DNA of 64,000 nucleotides from Xylocopa sonorina (lineage: Eukaryota; Arthropoda; Insecta; Hymenoptera; Apidae): assembly GCF_050948175.1 (NCBI RefSeq), contig NC_135202.1:1550001-1614000 (forward strand). The letters are read 5' to 3'. The notes under the pieces were generated by a model. That model was given only the letters and a program-made list of their open reading frames with translations, did not search any database and was not told where the DNA came from. Positions within the stretch are counted from its first letter, which is position 1, and each line of letters starts with the position of its first letter. Below, piece by piece: positions 11,101-23,242 of the stretch. The position numbers and the translations under genes are program-made.

Positions 11101-14100
11101 AACGAAAACACGACGGCGGTGAAAAAATGAAATATAGAAATCCAAGCGGAAATGGCGACGTATTGAAAAATACGAGCAGATATGAGTACCGTTCGCCGTC
11201 TTCGAACGATGTTCCGTACCATCAGAATACAGAACCCTTCGCAGTTCGCGAACTTCCCCTTCGCTCTGCCGCCCTTGTCTCAGGTAATACAGAAATGAAA
11301 CGAGCGAGAGCAGGCAGGTAGCAGAGAGACATAAAGATTCGAAGATTGAATTAACTCGAGCGCAAGCTCTTCGGCAATTTCCCATTCCGCTCGTGGAAAC
11401 AACCGCCAGCTATAGATTCCGGCTGGCTCGAGCATTTTACTCGAAAGATAATATATCTTCCGCAGCGTAGTTCCGCGTCTGCCCGCACGTAGTTTGCAAA
11501 AGCGCGAAAGGGTTTCGTCGGCAGGTAGGGGGTGGGTTCGCCGCGGATCGCGGATGCAACCCCATACCATCGTTTCGTCGCAACCGTACGTACGTACGGG
11601 CGATGCTGGGGGGCGATGGCGCGCGCATTGGCGTTGCACGAGGGCGTCCCAGATCATTATTTAGCATAGTCACCCCTGGCGAGGGTGAAAAATATCGGGC
11701 GAGAGGAACACGACCGCCGCGCGGCGGACCGCCATAGAAAATGTAGAAACCGCTGCCACGAGTCCTCGCCAGTCTTCGTCATCCCCGGTCCCGTACGAAC
11801 CGGCGCTAACAAGGATTTATTATCATCGACGCGGCAGAGACACGAAACATGATGAATCGTAGAGCCACGTTACGTTCCACGTAACGCGACGCCCGCAACG
11901 ACGCGGGCTTCTAATACATTTTAATTAATCGTCCGGGGTGGGATTAATTTGTCATTGGCTCGGGCACTGATTCCTGCTGATTGATAGGTGCAAGCTGCCA
12001 AGAGGCTCGAGCTAAGGCCGGGTTTCCGCGTGCCAAATGAGTGTCGTTCTCTGATTAAGTAGGGCGTAACGAACAGCACCGGACACGGTTAAATCGTTTC
12101 GGAAGGAGGGACTTACATGTACGCGTTTCACATATTTTATACGGCTCCATACGGTATCACGTCACAGAGGCGTCCGTACGAATAAAAGTCCGCGCCATTT
12201 TTATGCGGGGACATGAAATCGGACGTACACGCGCGCGCGCAACCGTCACAGGTTATCGGAGAAAAATCGTCGCGGCGTTCTTTACCTGTCCAGGTAGAGA
12301 ATTTCGCGCGACGCAGACACACAGTGTATCCATACGAGATTACGTTGTACGCAGAATTTCAATTATTTTAATTCGAAATTTGCTTTTTTTATCTCCGTTT
12401 CACCGATCGATGTTAACCCCCGGAATGTATCGTACGTATTAACACGCGCGAAGAAATGTCGTGTCCCCGTTTAAAGGTATCAAAATCACCGAACACCGAG
12501 CTAATCCTCTTAACAGGAACCCGGATAAACAGCTCGCCAGTTTATCAGCGTCTTGCTATCGTTATCGAATTATTCATGGCGAAAATCCGAGGAGTTCCAC
12601 AGTTAGTGCAACATTAATCACGTATCGTCCCGACGGGCTGCAACTGACGCGTCCTACATATCGCTGATTATTTTTTCCAAGCCGATGGTGCACCAGGTAC
12701 GCACCTCCGCTTCAATCGGCCATCATTTCCTTGTCATCCGTCGCGTTGCTGACATCGAATAGACTTATTATCAGGACCGCGATATCAACGTCCCGCCTAT
12801 GTTGTGTCCGATCGAGTTCTTCGATCTTCGAACAGTCGACAATGCGAAACTTCTCGCACGATCCTCTGCCGTCAACGGCCACGCGGACGTCAAAGCGTTC
12901 GACGCGGAATATTTATCGACGTTTATCCGGCCGCGCTGCTACGCGGGTTCGTGCCCGGCCGATAAACGATTCGGTTGTTTATGGGGAACCCGCGAGCCAT
13001 TATTAAATATTTAATACTTTAGTCGCGGGCTCGCACGGGCCAAACTGCCCATACCCGCCTCATTTATACGTACGCGCACGAAATCTGCGAAAAGATAAAT
13101 CACCCCCGCTGTAGTCATAACTCCGAGCCCTCCTCCCCTCTGTTCTCACGTACACCACACACGCAAAACTATATCGAGACTGGCTGAACATTATTAACGA
13201 ACCTTTATTATGGTAGAAATTATGCATTCAGTATACTCGAACGCGGTATCGGATCATACGGTGCGACTATTTAAATGTTTCTCCAACGGACGAACGCGGG
13301 ATTTCCATTTAATTCAATCCGCGTTACGGTCTACATCTAAATATCATATTAAATAGAATATACAACGTTTAGCGAAATTCGTGATTGATACCGTAAAATT
13401 CGTCATCCATTTATTACGGTTAAACAATGTATCCGAATATTTCCCAACGGCGATGAACGTCGCGTCCGCACGGATGGCGCCGACTGACGGTGGTGAAAAT
13501 TTTTAATGGAATCCCGGTATTACTCGCCTCGCTCAAACCCCTTCCGCTGACTAATTAATAACCGCTTCGAGCGATCTGTCGGCGGCTGGACGAATTAAAG
13601 AGTTTAACCTTGCATCGAATCGATGACGTTGATTGTGCTAATTGACATGCGCTCAGACATTTCCGCGTAGATAATTGTCGCCCCCCATTCGTTGCGATTT
13701 ACCAATTAAAGATAGAGGAATTCTTGCTCGCGTAATTAAAACGAACCGTACACGTATCCCACGATAAAACCCTTTGCCGTTCTCGCAAGACGATTACACA
13801 TTTGGTCCATCGGATGACAGAGAAATTTAATAGTCGAGAAATTTTTTCACGCAATAGCTATTTTCATCAAGAATCGATAGACTTATCCCCAGCGTTCGAA
13901 GGCAGAAACTCGTCAGAGCAGAAAACCATTAGTATTTTCAACGATGGAAGCGAGACGCATGGTCGCGCGTCCCACGACACGAGCGCACCGTTGTGGATGA
14001 GAAGCCAGAAACGTCTCTCGCAATAATTCACGTCGGTCGTCATTTTTATTTCAGCCTCTGCGCTGCGTCCTAGTCTTCTCGTGCAACACCTTGGCCTGGT

Positions 14101-16193
14101 TTGTAGCCAGGATTTTCTATTCCACGCGTCCATCCATCATCGTTTACCGAGGCTCAATCCATTTTGTTAAGGACTTACGCAGACCACCCGGGTCAAGCTC
14201 CGTACCGCGTTCACTCTATTATATTAGTACATATGTCCGCGAAACAGTGCTCGTTCTTCTGGCATAATTGACAGCGAAAATTAATACACCTAATCAGAGA
14301 GCGTCCACTTTGGCGAGGGATTAATTGAAGCACGCGAAAAAACCGGGACGATCAATTCACCGCGAATTAGTACTAGAGCGGTTGTTCCCCAAGAATTATT
14401 TCGTCCTCTGTTCCATGTTTCATTTTTAAGAAACATCCCAGTTGCGATGTTACTCGAGAGCCAATTAACTTCTGGATAATTGACAAAGTGTTCGCGCGAT
14501 TAACCATACAGAGCTCAGAATTATAACAGGTTCGCCAGAGGGTGGGCAGCTTTGCGAACTAAGGATTGCGAAACTGTTGACATCCGGTCCGACAGGAAGC
14601 TAGAAGCTACCTTGCAAGCACTAGAAACGTCAAGTAAGAAGGATTTGCCGGGGAATGCATCTCTGTACCGAAGCAGCGAGGATCGAACCATTGTATTCCC
14701 TAACATGGCGTTAACGGTTCGCGCGCAAACGGATCTCTTTACAGATGGAACGCCATTATGGGTCCTAGACGCTTCCGTTCCCTACGATGGCCGCCGTTCT
14801 TTAATCGCGGATAAGAAGCCGGCGATTTGTTACTCGGGAGCAACGCTCCAATGGCGAGCATCGCAATCAACGCGGCTCCGACGATCCTTCCGATCTAGAA
14901 TTATATTCTATCCGCCGCGATCGGTTCAACGTTTTATCCCCCACGAGCCACGTACACTTTTACAACGGCAGATCCGGCTGATACACTGAATCTCGGTTTA
15001 TAGCGTTATCCTACGATCGAGCCTGATAATCCCGCCGTGGAAAGTGTACCGGGGTTACCCATTTTCCGAAGGATTTCGATAGATGAAGTTCCTTCTTAAT
15101 CCGCGTTAAATTCAGCGCGGGACCCGCTCGTATTTGCCGAGCGTACGCGGAACGTTCGTAAAATTTCAGTGTACACACGTACGGGTGATCGGTCACGGTG
15201 AACGCGGTAAGTTCGGGAAATTATTGAGCCCCGGGTCTTTTCCCGGTTTTCCACAGCGGGGGTTAACGTGTCCGCTCTCGCTGGGGTAACGCTCGGGAAA
15301 ACCTACCCCGAGCGAACGCTAAAAATTTCACGGCGAAATTGCGGATGCCGTATCCCGTACAAAATCGCGCCCGATTCCCGCCGTAGATCGCGGGAGAATC
15401 GATATCCGCCTCGTACGATGGGGAACGGGAAATGGTCGTGTTATGTATCGCCGGTTTCGGGGGATGTCTGCTGCGGAATCGTCGTTCTAGATCTTTCTAC
15501 CAAATCGAAAGCAGATCCATCATATCGCGTACATTTTTACGATTCCCAAGCGATTCAACGATCATCGGATTACAATTTCAAGCTTCTTATTATCGGAGTG
15601 AAAGTTGTTTCAAGTGATAGAAGTCAACGTATGCCGCGACAGCGTGCGATATTCGCAAAGATCGTGGTAAAATATGTGGATGATATTTGCGGAGAAGTAG
15701 TCGGGTTCAGAGAATACCTGGAGAGACTTCAGACAGTAATGATATATTTATCTCTTGTCAGGTTCATTTCTCAAACAGCACGATCCTGTTCCCGGTAACG
15801 AGAATCCTAAATTTGTCAAAATATCAGAGGCAACAAACGTCGACGCATCCTCCGCCGTCAGATACGACAATCGAGGCACGTCCACGTCGATCATTGGATT
15901 TGCAGACACGAACCGTCTCGAAGAAGTTGGCGTTTCGCAGACCCGAGCAGGATTACAATGGCGTATCCGATGCGTCCTACGAATCACTCGTTATCCCGTC
16001 CCCCGTGTTGGAAGGGTGCATACGGAATTAATTTCTTGCGCGTGTATGCGCCAGTCGGCTGTGGATCGATAGCCGGCACCGAAACGATGGCAAAGTACAC
16101 TCGAAACCACGCGAATAATGCGCGATAAATTATAGAGTGCTCGTCGCGAATGGTGTCGAGGGGTGAATGAGAAAGAGAGTGGGCGCCAAGAGC

Positions 16194-16411
16194 GTAACTT
16201 TCATGCAAGTCTTGACACGCGTTAGTTTCAACTTTTGGCACTGATAGCAATTACTTATATATTTCTGTATCTCATGTCTCATATTTGGCCAATAGATTTC
16301 CTCCCAAGGGACCTGAAGGAGACCTTGGCAGACTGTAATCTGTACGCTTGATTCGAGAAAGAGATCTTTGAGTATTCTTCTAATTTGAGACAATGATATT
16401 GTGTTTACCAC
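16194..16411 (-). pseudogene. Ty3/gypsy integrase N-terminal zinc domain (G1, 5' half)
   Basis: The minus-strand translation contains YWPNMRHEIQKYISNC followed by YQCQ, the second half of the H2C2 zinc-binding domain preceding the gypsy integrase core. The expected histidines upstream are degenerate. The recognisable gypsy reading ends at a Met-Lys-Val-Thr stretch next to GTAA at 16194-16197, then turns into unrelated sequence. The remnant at 5165-5915 begins at the next expected residues. No overlap and no gap between the two implies that they are halves of one integrase gene. Confidence 0.8.
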
Positions 16412-17185
16412 AGTTTGCGTGATGCTAAAGGATTTTAATTTAAGTTCGCCAGTAACGTCGTATGGAGATTATAATGATTCCAAAAGAATTTGGCTGTCGA
16501 TTTGTTTTTCCTGGTGATCGAATAATGGTAAAGACATTTGGAAGTAGTTCCCGCAAGGACTTACTTTAGACATTTCTAGATTTATATTCTCTTTATGTTG
16601 AAAGAATATTCCTGCGTTTTGCAAATCGTGTGCGTTCGTGACATATAGACGACTTCGTTGTGTAAACAAATAATATGACGTTGTCGTTCCTCGCGGATAA
16701 AGAGTCTCTCGTCGTGTTGAAAAGAGAGCGTTGTCGGTCTGTGCGTAGGTAGGCTATCGATAAGTTAGTTGGTGATGTTATCGGTAACGTGGGAGTTGGA
16801 TTTGCTGTTGGTAAATGATGTTGATTCATATTATCCGTTGAGGATGCTAGTGTAGGATGCGGCGGAGGTGGAAATTGGAAGATCTTCGAATTGGAATGTC
16901 GAAGATATTTTCGTCAGAGTCGCTGGAATAGGAAATAGGATTTACGCTGACCGGATTGCGTTTCAAAAGCGTTCGGATAATTTATTGAATATAATTTCGT
17001 GTTCTAATAATGAACATACATACAAAACAATGTCATCATGATAAACGATCGTCTCATTGCCATTTAAAACATGGTTTAGCGGTATTAATATATACTCTGT
17101 GATTCAAAGCCTTCTGTTTGATTACGCTGATCTCGACCCCAGTGTCAATCATCATCACCATGGGTTGGATTAACGCACTCGACAC
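16412..17185 (-). pseudogene. Ty3/gypsy pol remnant with protease motif (G1)
   Basis: On the minus strand near 17090-17160 the reading MMIDTGVEISVIKQKAL contains the aspartic protease active-site triad Asp-Thr-Gly (codons at 17138-17146) followed by a typical retroelement protease context. Between the protease and the integrase zinc domain only about 0.7 kb remains, with stops and frame changes. The normal reverse transcriptase and RNase H length cannot fit, so most of that region is deleted. A stretch at 16469-16669 (for example LPLFDHQEKQIDSQ) is probably degenerate pol but I cannot place it. The element ends near 17185-17275 against satellite. Confidence 0.6.
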
Positions 17186-17274
17186 GATAATAACCGTAGG
17201 GACACTAGTTTTCCTGGTAATATTTAGTGCTGCTCTTATATCGTTATTTTATCGATATCACATTATACATATCA

Positions 17275-18714
17275 GCTCCTGCACTTCAATAGAATATGAA
17301 TCCTACAGTTGCGTGCAAGGGAATGGCGCTTCATAGTGTCTGCAGTTTGAAGCAATCGAGTTCTACTGCTTCATGCGTCGTGGTGTCGCATATCATTTCA
17401 ACGATTCAAAGTAAGCAAACTCTAATGTTCTATGCATAACACTGTGCATATCTGCATTGCCGCTTCAAAATAATGAGAATCATACAGTTTCTTAAAGCGG
17501 GACAGCATTCCGTAGTCACTGCGTTTCAAAGCAATAGAGTTCTAATTCTCTACGCATAGCAATGCGGCATCACATTTCAGCGTTTCAGTGTAACAAGGTT
17601 GAAATGTTATATGCATCGCATTATGTTCATTTGCCACTACGCTTCAAAAGAATGTGAAACAGTAATGTGTAATCTCCTAAAGATAGCATTATGCTTATCT
17701 TCTTCTACATTTCTAAAGAATGTGTATTTGACCCTTACTTGCAGACGCTATGGTGCTTCATAATGTCTACGTGTCACAGTAGTAGGTTTCGAATGCTCCA
17801 TGCAATGTGATGGCGTATCTCTTTTCACCGATACAGAGTAAGTAGGTTGTAACGTTCTACGCATTGCATTATGCTTATCTGTTTCAGCACTTCAAAGTGA
17901 TGTGAATCCTGCAGTTCCTTGCAGCGGCTTGGCTTCTTAGTTCAACGTTTCAATGTAAGTAGTAAGCTTCTATACAAGCCACTATGCCTACTTGATTCTA
18001 CATAACAATAGCACGCAATTTCTACATATACATTTAACTCTATATTTTTCTCCTCCCTAAGTGTCAACATGCAAAAGTAATTGACATTTAAATTTCCATG
18101 TAAGGCGGTCGCACTTCACAGTTGTACGCTTCAAAGTAAGTAAGTTATAAGGTTCTATACAAGGCAGTTATACTTATCGGGTGCTACATAACAAAGTATG
18201 TGATTTCAACAGATTCATATAACTGTACAGGGCTTTTAAGTGCTACGTTACCATAGTAATTGAATTCCGAATGTCCATGCAACGCGATGACGCTTTTCAG
18301 TTCAACGTTTCGAAGCCAGTACGATGTAAGTTTCTATACCATGCAATTATGTTTACTAACATTCCTACATTCTAATGTAGGTAATTTCTACAGATCCAAG
18401 CAACTGTGTACTTCTTCTGAGTATGAACTTCTGAAAGCAGTTGACTTACAAAGGTCCATGGAACGCGATGGCGCTTCCATGTTCTACGTTGAAAGGTAAG
18501 TAATTTGTAAGATACTATGCATCGCAATTATGCTTACTAGTTTCTACATACATTACTATGCATGTTATTTCTGCAGTTCCATGTTACTGTATAGATCTTC
18601 ATAATGTCTACTTTTCCACGTAATTGAGTTCTAAAGGTCCATGCAACGTGACGGTGTTTTTTAGTCCTACAATTCAAAGTTCTACAGTTGAAAGTATTAG
18701 TTGAAATCGCACTT
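17275..18714 (+). repeat. Satellite block 2a (~178 bp monomers, subfamily B)
   Basis: Diverged tandem units. The motif (c/g)cttcaaaa-like plus aatgtgaa recurs at about 17284, 17463 and 17642 (179 bp steps). Shared phrases such as caatagagttctaatgct and catttcaacgtttcaaagtaagtaag run through the block. The sequence is clearly related to the 174 bp family but forms a distinct subfamily. No genes. Confidence 0.88.
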
Positions 18715-19380
18715 CATGATGTACAAATTAAATAGTTCAAATAAATGTATATGTTTATTCTTATCCTTATTACTCAATTCTTATTGACAATAGATTACCT
18801 TCACTAAATGCTCCATTACATCTAAAATCCTATCTAATTTTACATCATTTCATGATGTTCTAAGAAAATGTTCCATACTAGTATATATATATTTATTCTT
18901 ATCACATACTCTGTTTGATTGATAATAGAATACCTTCTCTAAATTCCCCATTACATATAAAATCCTATTTAATTTCATAACATTTCAATATGCTCCAAGC
19001 AAATATTTCGAAATAGTATATATATTTACACTTGTCATGTCTATGTTAATTAAAAATAGAATGTCCCCACTAAATGCTCCATTACATCTAAAATCCTATC
19101 TAATTTTATGTCGTTTCAAGATGTTTTAATGAAAGGCTTCAAAGTAGTTCATACATTCACACTTATCATATACATCAGTCAATTGAAAATAGCTAATCCC
19201 ACCTCTAATTTCTCCACTACATCTAAAGTTCTATATAAGTTTGTATCATTTCATGATGTATCAAATAAACATTTCTAATTATTATATATAGTTACATCCT
19301 CCATATATTATAGTTAAATCTAAATAGAATATCCCCTATAAGTACTCCATTAGGTGTAATCTTCAATACACTATTTTATA
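18715..19380 (-). repeat. AT-rich ~133 bp tandem repeat (about 5 units)
   Basis: The motif ctccattacatctaaaatcc and variants occurs at about 18811, 18946, 19077, 19212 and 19345, giving steps of 131-135 bp. Each unit also contains ttcatgatgt and a tatatatttattctt stretch. The array sits inside satellite B. Two related units recur at 30000-30282 and, inverted, at 45541-45823. Confidence 0.9.
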
Positions 19381-20215
19381 CCTACCTGCTCCTACACATC
19401 AAATGAATGTGAGTTTCACAGTTCCTTCCAACGGGATTACCCTTCAACGAGACTACGTGCCAAAGCAATAGAGTTCTAATGCTTCATGCAATGCGAAGGA
19501 GCAACCCATTTCAACGTTTCAAAGTAAGAAAGCTGTAACCTTCCTTGCATAACATTATGCTTATCTGTTCCTACACCGGATGGCGGTTCATGGTGTCCGC
19601 GTATCAATGCAATAGAGTTATAATGATCCATGTAATGCGATGGAGCATCTCATTCCAACGTTTCAAAGAAAGTAAGCTGTTATATACTGTTCACCGCAAT
19701 GCCTTTATCTGCTTCTACACTGCAATGGAATGTGATATCTACAGTTCCATCCTACGGGATGACGCATAGTCGTGTCAATGTGCCATAGCAATGGACCTGC
19801 AACGTCCATGCAATGTGAATGGAAAGGATTGCAAAGGAATGTAAATTATACAGTTCCATTCAACGCGATAGCGTTTCATAGCGTCTACGTGTCAAAGAAG
19901 TAGGTTTCAAGTGTTCCATACAATTCGATAGTGTATTTCATTTCAACGTTTCAAAGTAAGTATCTACACTTGTCTACTACAAGTCTGTATCTACACTTCA
20001 CGAGGCTATAAATACTACAATTCCATGAAACAGAATGGCGGTTCATAGTGTCTGTGCATCAAAGCAATAAAGTTCTAATGCTTTATGCAATTGCGACGGT
20101 GCACCTCATTCCAACGATTCAAAGTGAGTAAGCTGTTATTTTATATGCATAACGCAACACCTGTCGGTTTCTACGCTTTAAAGGAATGTGAATTCTACTC
20201 TCCTATGCACTTAGA
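19381..20215 (+). repeat. Satellite block 2b (~178 bp monomers, subfamily B)
   Basis: Continuation of subfamily B after the AT-rich repeat, with recurring caatagagtt(c/a)taatg and cgtttcaaagtaag phrases. It ends where the R1a reverse transcriptase fragment begins near 20216. Confidence 0.85.
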
Positions 20216-22409
20216 TGATGGGCCCAGGCGGGGGCGATTCCACTTCGGTGGAAGTGCGGACGGATGATTCTCCTCAAGAAGGACAACAGGCCCGCGGAGT
20301 CGCCCTCCGCCTACAGACCCATCGTGTTGCCGGACGAGGTTGGTAAACTCTTCGAACGCATCGTTCTACGTCGCCTCGTCCAGCACCGGTCTCGGGTTGG
20401 ACCCGACCAGGCTGAGTGCCAGTTCGGCTTCCGAGAGGGACAGTCGACCATCGACGCGATTTCGCGCATCAAGTCCCACTCGGACTCGGCCACGTCTATG
20501 GGAGGGATTGATCTTGCAATATCCTTGGACATTCAAAATGCGTTCAATTCCCTCTCCTGGGCGGCCATCCCCGGGGCCCTCGACAGTCATGAGGTGCCCC
20601 TCTACCTGCGGATGGTGGTGGGAGATTACCTCCGGGACAGGGCCATTGTTTACGGTGGCCGCGATGGGTTTGTAAGGCGTGATATTAGTGTTGAGTACCC
20701 TAGGGATCAGTCTTGGGCCCACTATTATAGAACCTGGGGTACGACACGGCTATGCGGGCTCCCTGCCGGCCGTACATTTAACATGTTACGCCGACGACAC
20801 AATGGTATTAGCCACCGGCAGGGGCTTAGGCAGGACCATCCGTCGAGCGGAGGTCGCGGTTGCGGCCATCGCCTCGCGGATTCGGGGCATGGGGTCGGAG
20901 TTGTCCCCTCAGAAGACGGAAATCGTCTGTTTCCGTCCTCGTAACAGAGGCACTCCAGCTCCATGTCAGGTGAGGATCGGGTCGTCCGACGTCCAGGTGG
21001 CCCAGGATATTAAATATCTTGGTGTCTACCTGGACGGCTCCTGGAGTTTCGTCCCGCACTTCGTCCGTTTGGCCGCCAGGTTGGGCAAACTCACGACTCA
21101 TCTGAGTCGCATCATGCCCAACCTTGGCGGTCCGGACGAGCGGTTGCGCCACCTCTATTGTGGGGTTATCAAGAGCGTGGCACTGTACGGTGCCCTTGTC
21201 TGAGCTGACGCATTGTCAGCTAGTCGGAGGAGTGTCACTCTCCTCCGACGAGAATGGAGACGCGCAGGCATTCGCGTCATAAGGGGCTAACGTACAGTGT
21301 CCTACGAAGCGGCCACCACCCTGGCAGGTTTACCATCTTTGGAGTACCTGGCGCTCGAAGACGCCTACGTTTACGAGCGTCTTTTTCTCGAGCGTCAGGA
21401 CTCCATCCCGCCAGGGGAGATGATAAGTCGGGACGAGCTTAGGCTCCAGGCCCGGCGGTCCACCATGTCGAAATGGCGGGATGATTTATCCCGTCACGGA
21501 AGCCATTGGACCGTCGGGGCGATCCTACCCATCTTAGATAGATGGGTAGGTCGTAGCAACGGGCGGCTAACATTCCGAGCCACACAGGTGCTGACCGATC
21601 ATGGTTGTTTCGCTCGGTACCTGTGCCGTATCGGACGCGAGGCGACCGCACCGTGCCACCATCGTGGCGCCGCCGAGGACACAGCGCGGCACACTCTTCA
21701 GGAGTGTCCAACCTGAGAGGTGCTGCGTCGAGTGTTAGCGGCGGAGGTGGGTTCGGACTTCTCGTTTTCGAACATCCTCTTGGGGATGCTTGGTCGCGGA
21801 AGCGTCTGGCAGGTCATGATCTACTTTTGCGAGGGTCATGGTCACGAAGGAGGCCGCCGAGCGTGTAAGGGAGCAATCCCTGCCCGCTCGACGTCGCCTG
21901 CGGGGTCGGCGTCCTAGACGTTTGCTCCGTTCCGCCTCACGGAGGGGGGGGGGGGCGCTTCCACCTTCGGGTGGAAGTCACTCCTAAGAACCCTTCGGGG
22001 GACGGGACTTCGCCACCTTCGTCGCGCCTGCGGTCCACGATGGTGGCCGCTACGCCTCAGGGGCCACGACTCGGCACTTATTGGGTCGCGGTATCGTGTC
22101 TGACGCACCCGAGGCGTCGACGACGCTCGTGCGGGGTGGACTACTTTGGTCGCGCCCCACGTCTTTGCACGGCCGTCATCCGGGGGGCGCGGTCGGTACG
22201 ATTGGGGGATCGTACCGATCATTGTAGGCGTTCCCCGGGACGGGAGCGGTGGCTGAGTGGCTCCGGGATGAGGGTCCTCCCAGTCACCATGGAGACCCCG
22301 GCGTGAGGGGGGACCGGAACGTGTTCGTCCAGAGTTCCCGGCCCCCTCCCAGCAGCGCCGAGGACGATCACCGTGGGGTTTTAGCTGGATTTCCCCACGT
22401 TAAAAAAAA
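20216..22409 (+). mobile_element. R1a: 5'-truncated R1-clade non-LTR retrotransposon
   Basis: The element starts abruptly inside the reverse transcriptase and continues through the RT, the C-terminal zinc motif and a ~0.7 kb 3' UTR to a terminal cccacgttaaaaaaaa. It then joins TTAGG repeats directly at 22410. The 5' truncation is typical of target-primed reverse transcription. The 3' UTR shares phrases with R1b (54.0-54.5 kb), including the same final 20 or so bases, so both belong to one family. A G12 run interrupts the 3' UTR at 21944-21955. Confidence 0.88.
20222..21716 (+). pseudogene. R1-clade ORF2 C-terminal part: reverse transcriptase and zinc motif (R1a)
   Basis: Reading order on the plus strand: RT fingers (AYRPIVLPDEVGKLFERIV), QFGFREGQSTIDA, the first catalytic aspartate in ISLDIQNAFNSLSW (Asp codon 20528-20530), and LYLRMVVGDYLRDRAIVYGG, which is characteristic of R1-type RTs. 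A frameshift follows near 20690. The catalytic box Tyr-Ala-Asp-Asp is at 20787-20798 in the next frame, then KYLGVYLDGSWSF of the thumb. A stop near 21203 and another shift lead to 21297-21716, whose end holds a C-terminal Cys/His motif (PCHHRG...HTLQECP) with one expected Cys replaced. The enzyme would copy element RNA at the target site; this copy is broken in at least three places. Confidence 0.88.
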
Positions 22410-22433
22410 GGTTAGGTTAGGTTAGGTTAGGTT
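22410..22433 (+). repeat. Interstitial telomeric repeat (TTAGG)n at R1a 3' end
   Basis: Four and a half perfect GGTTA units follow the A-tract of R1a without any spacer. On the other side the next base starts a fragment of a related element. TTAGG is the common arthropod telomere repeat. Confidence 0.92.
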
Positions 22434-22566
22434 CCTCCCAGGGGCCACGGCCAGTTTTGGTCGGCCAAAAAAGCGCAAGCGGCCCCTGTCCCGCCTTCAG
22501 AGGCCCAGAAGAAAAAAATGGCTGAGAAGCCAAAGATTGGGTTTCTGCCACGCATTGCGGCAGTCA
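22434..22566 (+). mobile_element. R1d: internally deleted gag fragment of the R1 family
   Basis: The first ~30 bases (ggggccacggcca region) match the 5' UTR of R1b near 48900-48930. They then jump to gag sequence reading AKKAQAAPVPPSEAQKKKMA and KPKIGFLPRIAAV, equivalent to R1b at about 50370-50490. The fragment is therefore a 5' UTR-gag fusion produced by deletion. It follows TTAGG directly and ends in satellite. Confidence 0.75.
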
Positions 22567-23242
22567 GCATCTCATCATGTGACATAGAAACGAGATGCAA
22601 CATCGCGTTTTTTGAAGCATTAGAACCATATTGCTTAGATACGTAGACATCTAGTAACGCTATTCCGTAGCAAAGAAGTGTGGCAATTACATTCTTTTGA
22701 AGTGTACACGAGGTACATATAACGCGTTGCATTGATATCACATCTTATCATGTTACATAGAAATGAAATGCGATATCGCGTTATATGAAGAATTAGAACT
22801 CCACTGCTTCAATACGTAGACATCTAGAAACTCTATTCCGTTGCAAGGATGTGTGGGATTTACATTCTCTTGAAGTATTGACAAGATATACATAACGCGT
22901 TGCATGGAATGTTACAGCTTTTCATGAGACATAGGTATGATATCACGGTGCGATATCACGTTTTGTAAAGCATTAGAACTCTATTGCTACGATACGTAGA
23001 CATCTGGAAGCGCTATTATGTAGTGTGGAAGTATGGGATTTACGTCCATCTGAAGTTTTAAAGTGATATAAATAACGCGATGCATTGAATATTACATCTT
23101 ATCATGAGACATAGAAATGAGATGCGATATAGCGTTTGATGAAGCATCAGAACTCTATTGTTTCGATATGTAGACATCTAAAACGCTATTTCGTAGCAAA
23201 GTAGTAAGGGCATTACATTCTTTTGAAGTGTTGACAAGATAT
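22567..23242 (-). repeat. Satellite block 3 (174 bp family, reverse)
   Basis: Units with gcgatatcgcgtt, gtagacatctag and gaagtgtggcaattacattc as in 3039-4505. The block is interrupted at 23243 by a 518 bp insertion and resumes at 23761. Confidence 0.88.
23228..23242. repeat. Target-site duplication, left copy (15 bp)
   Basis: gtgttgacaagatat at 23228-23242 is repeated exactly at 23761-23775 on the other side of the 518 bp insertion, within satellite. Confidence 0.9.

Larger units (their letters stand above)
5916..16193. other. 10.28 kb low-repeat block inserted in gypsy integrase
   Basis: I find no recognisable protein domain on either strand across this block. It lacks the satellite and TE fragments that dominate the surroundings, except for one 243 bp dispersed repeat (6257-6499) and simple repeats. 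It looks CpG-rich, with many TAATTA-like AT tracts, resembling ordinary insect intergenic or intronic DNA. The longest open frames (147 aa at 7086-7529, 145 aa at 14552-14989, 176 aa at 15268-15798) show no family motif and no coding texture I can defend. No terminal inverted repeats, LTRs, or transposase, polymerase or capsid genes are seen. The ends read GTGATAATGC on the left and GCGCCAAGAGC on the right. Confidence 0.55.

Noticed and set aside
15268..15798. 176-codon open frame in the 10 kb block
   Set aside because: It is long for the region but has no recognisable domain, no protein-like texture and overlapping frames of similar length; listed only within the block description.
5916..16193. 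Polinton/Maverick, polydnavirus segment or other viral insert as identity of the block
   Set aside because: I see no polymerase, integrase, capsid or ATPase motifs and no long terminal inverted repeats.
20366..20722. Minus-strand frames across R1a and R1b
   Set aside because: They mirror the GC-rich sense coding of ORF2 and gag and contain no independent motifs.
20216..22409. R1 insertion in 28S rDNA
   Set aside because: Neither flank contains rRNA sequence; one side is satellite and the other TTAGG.
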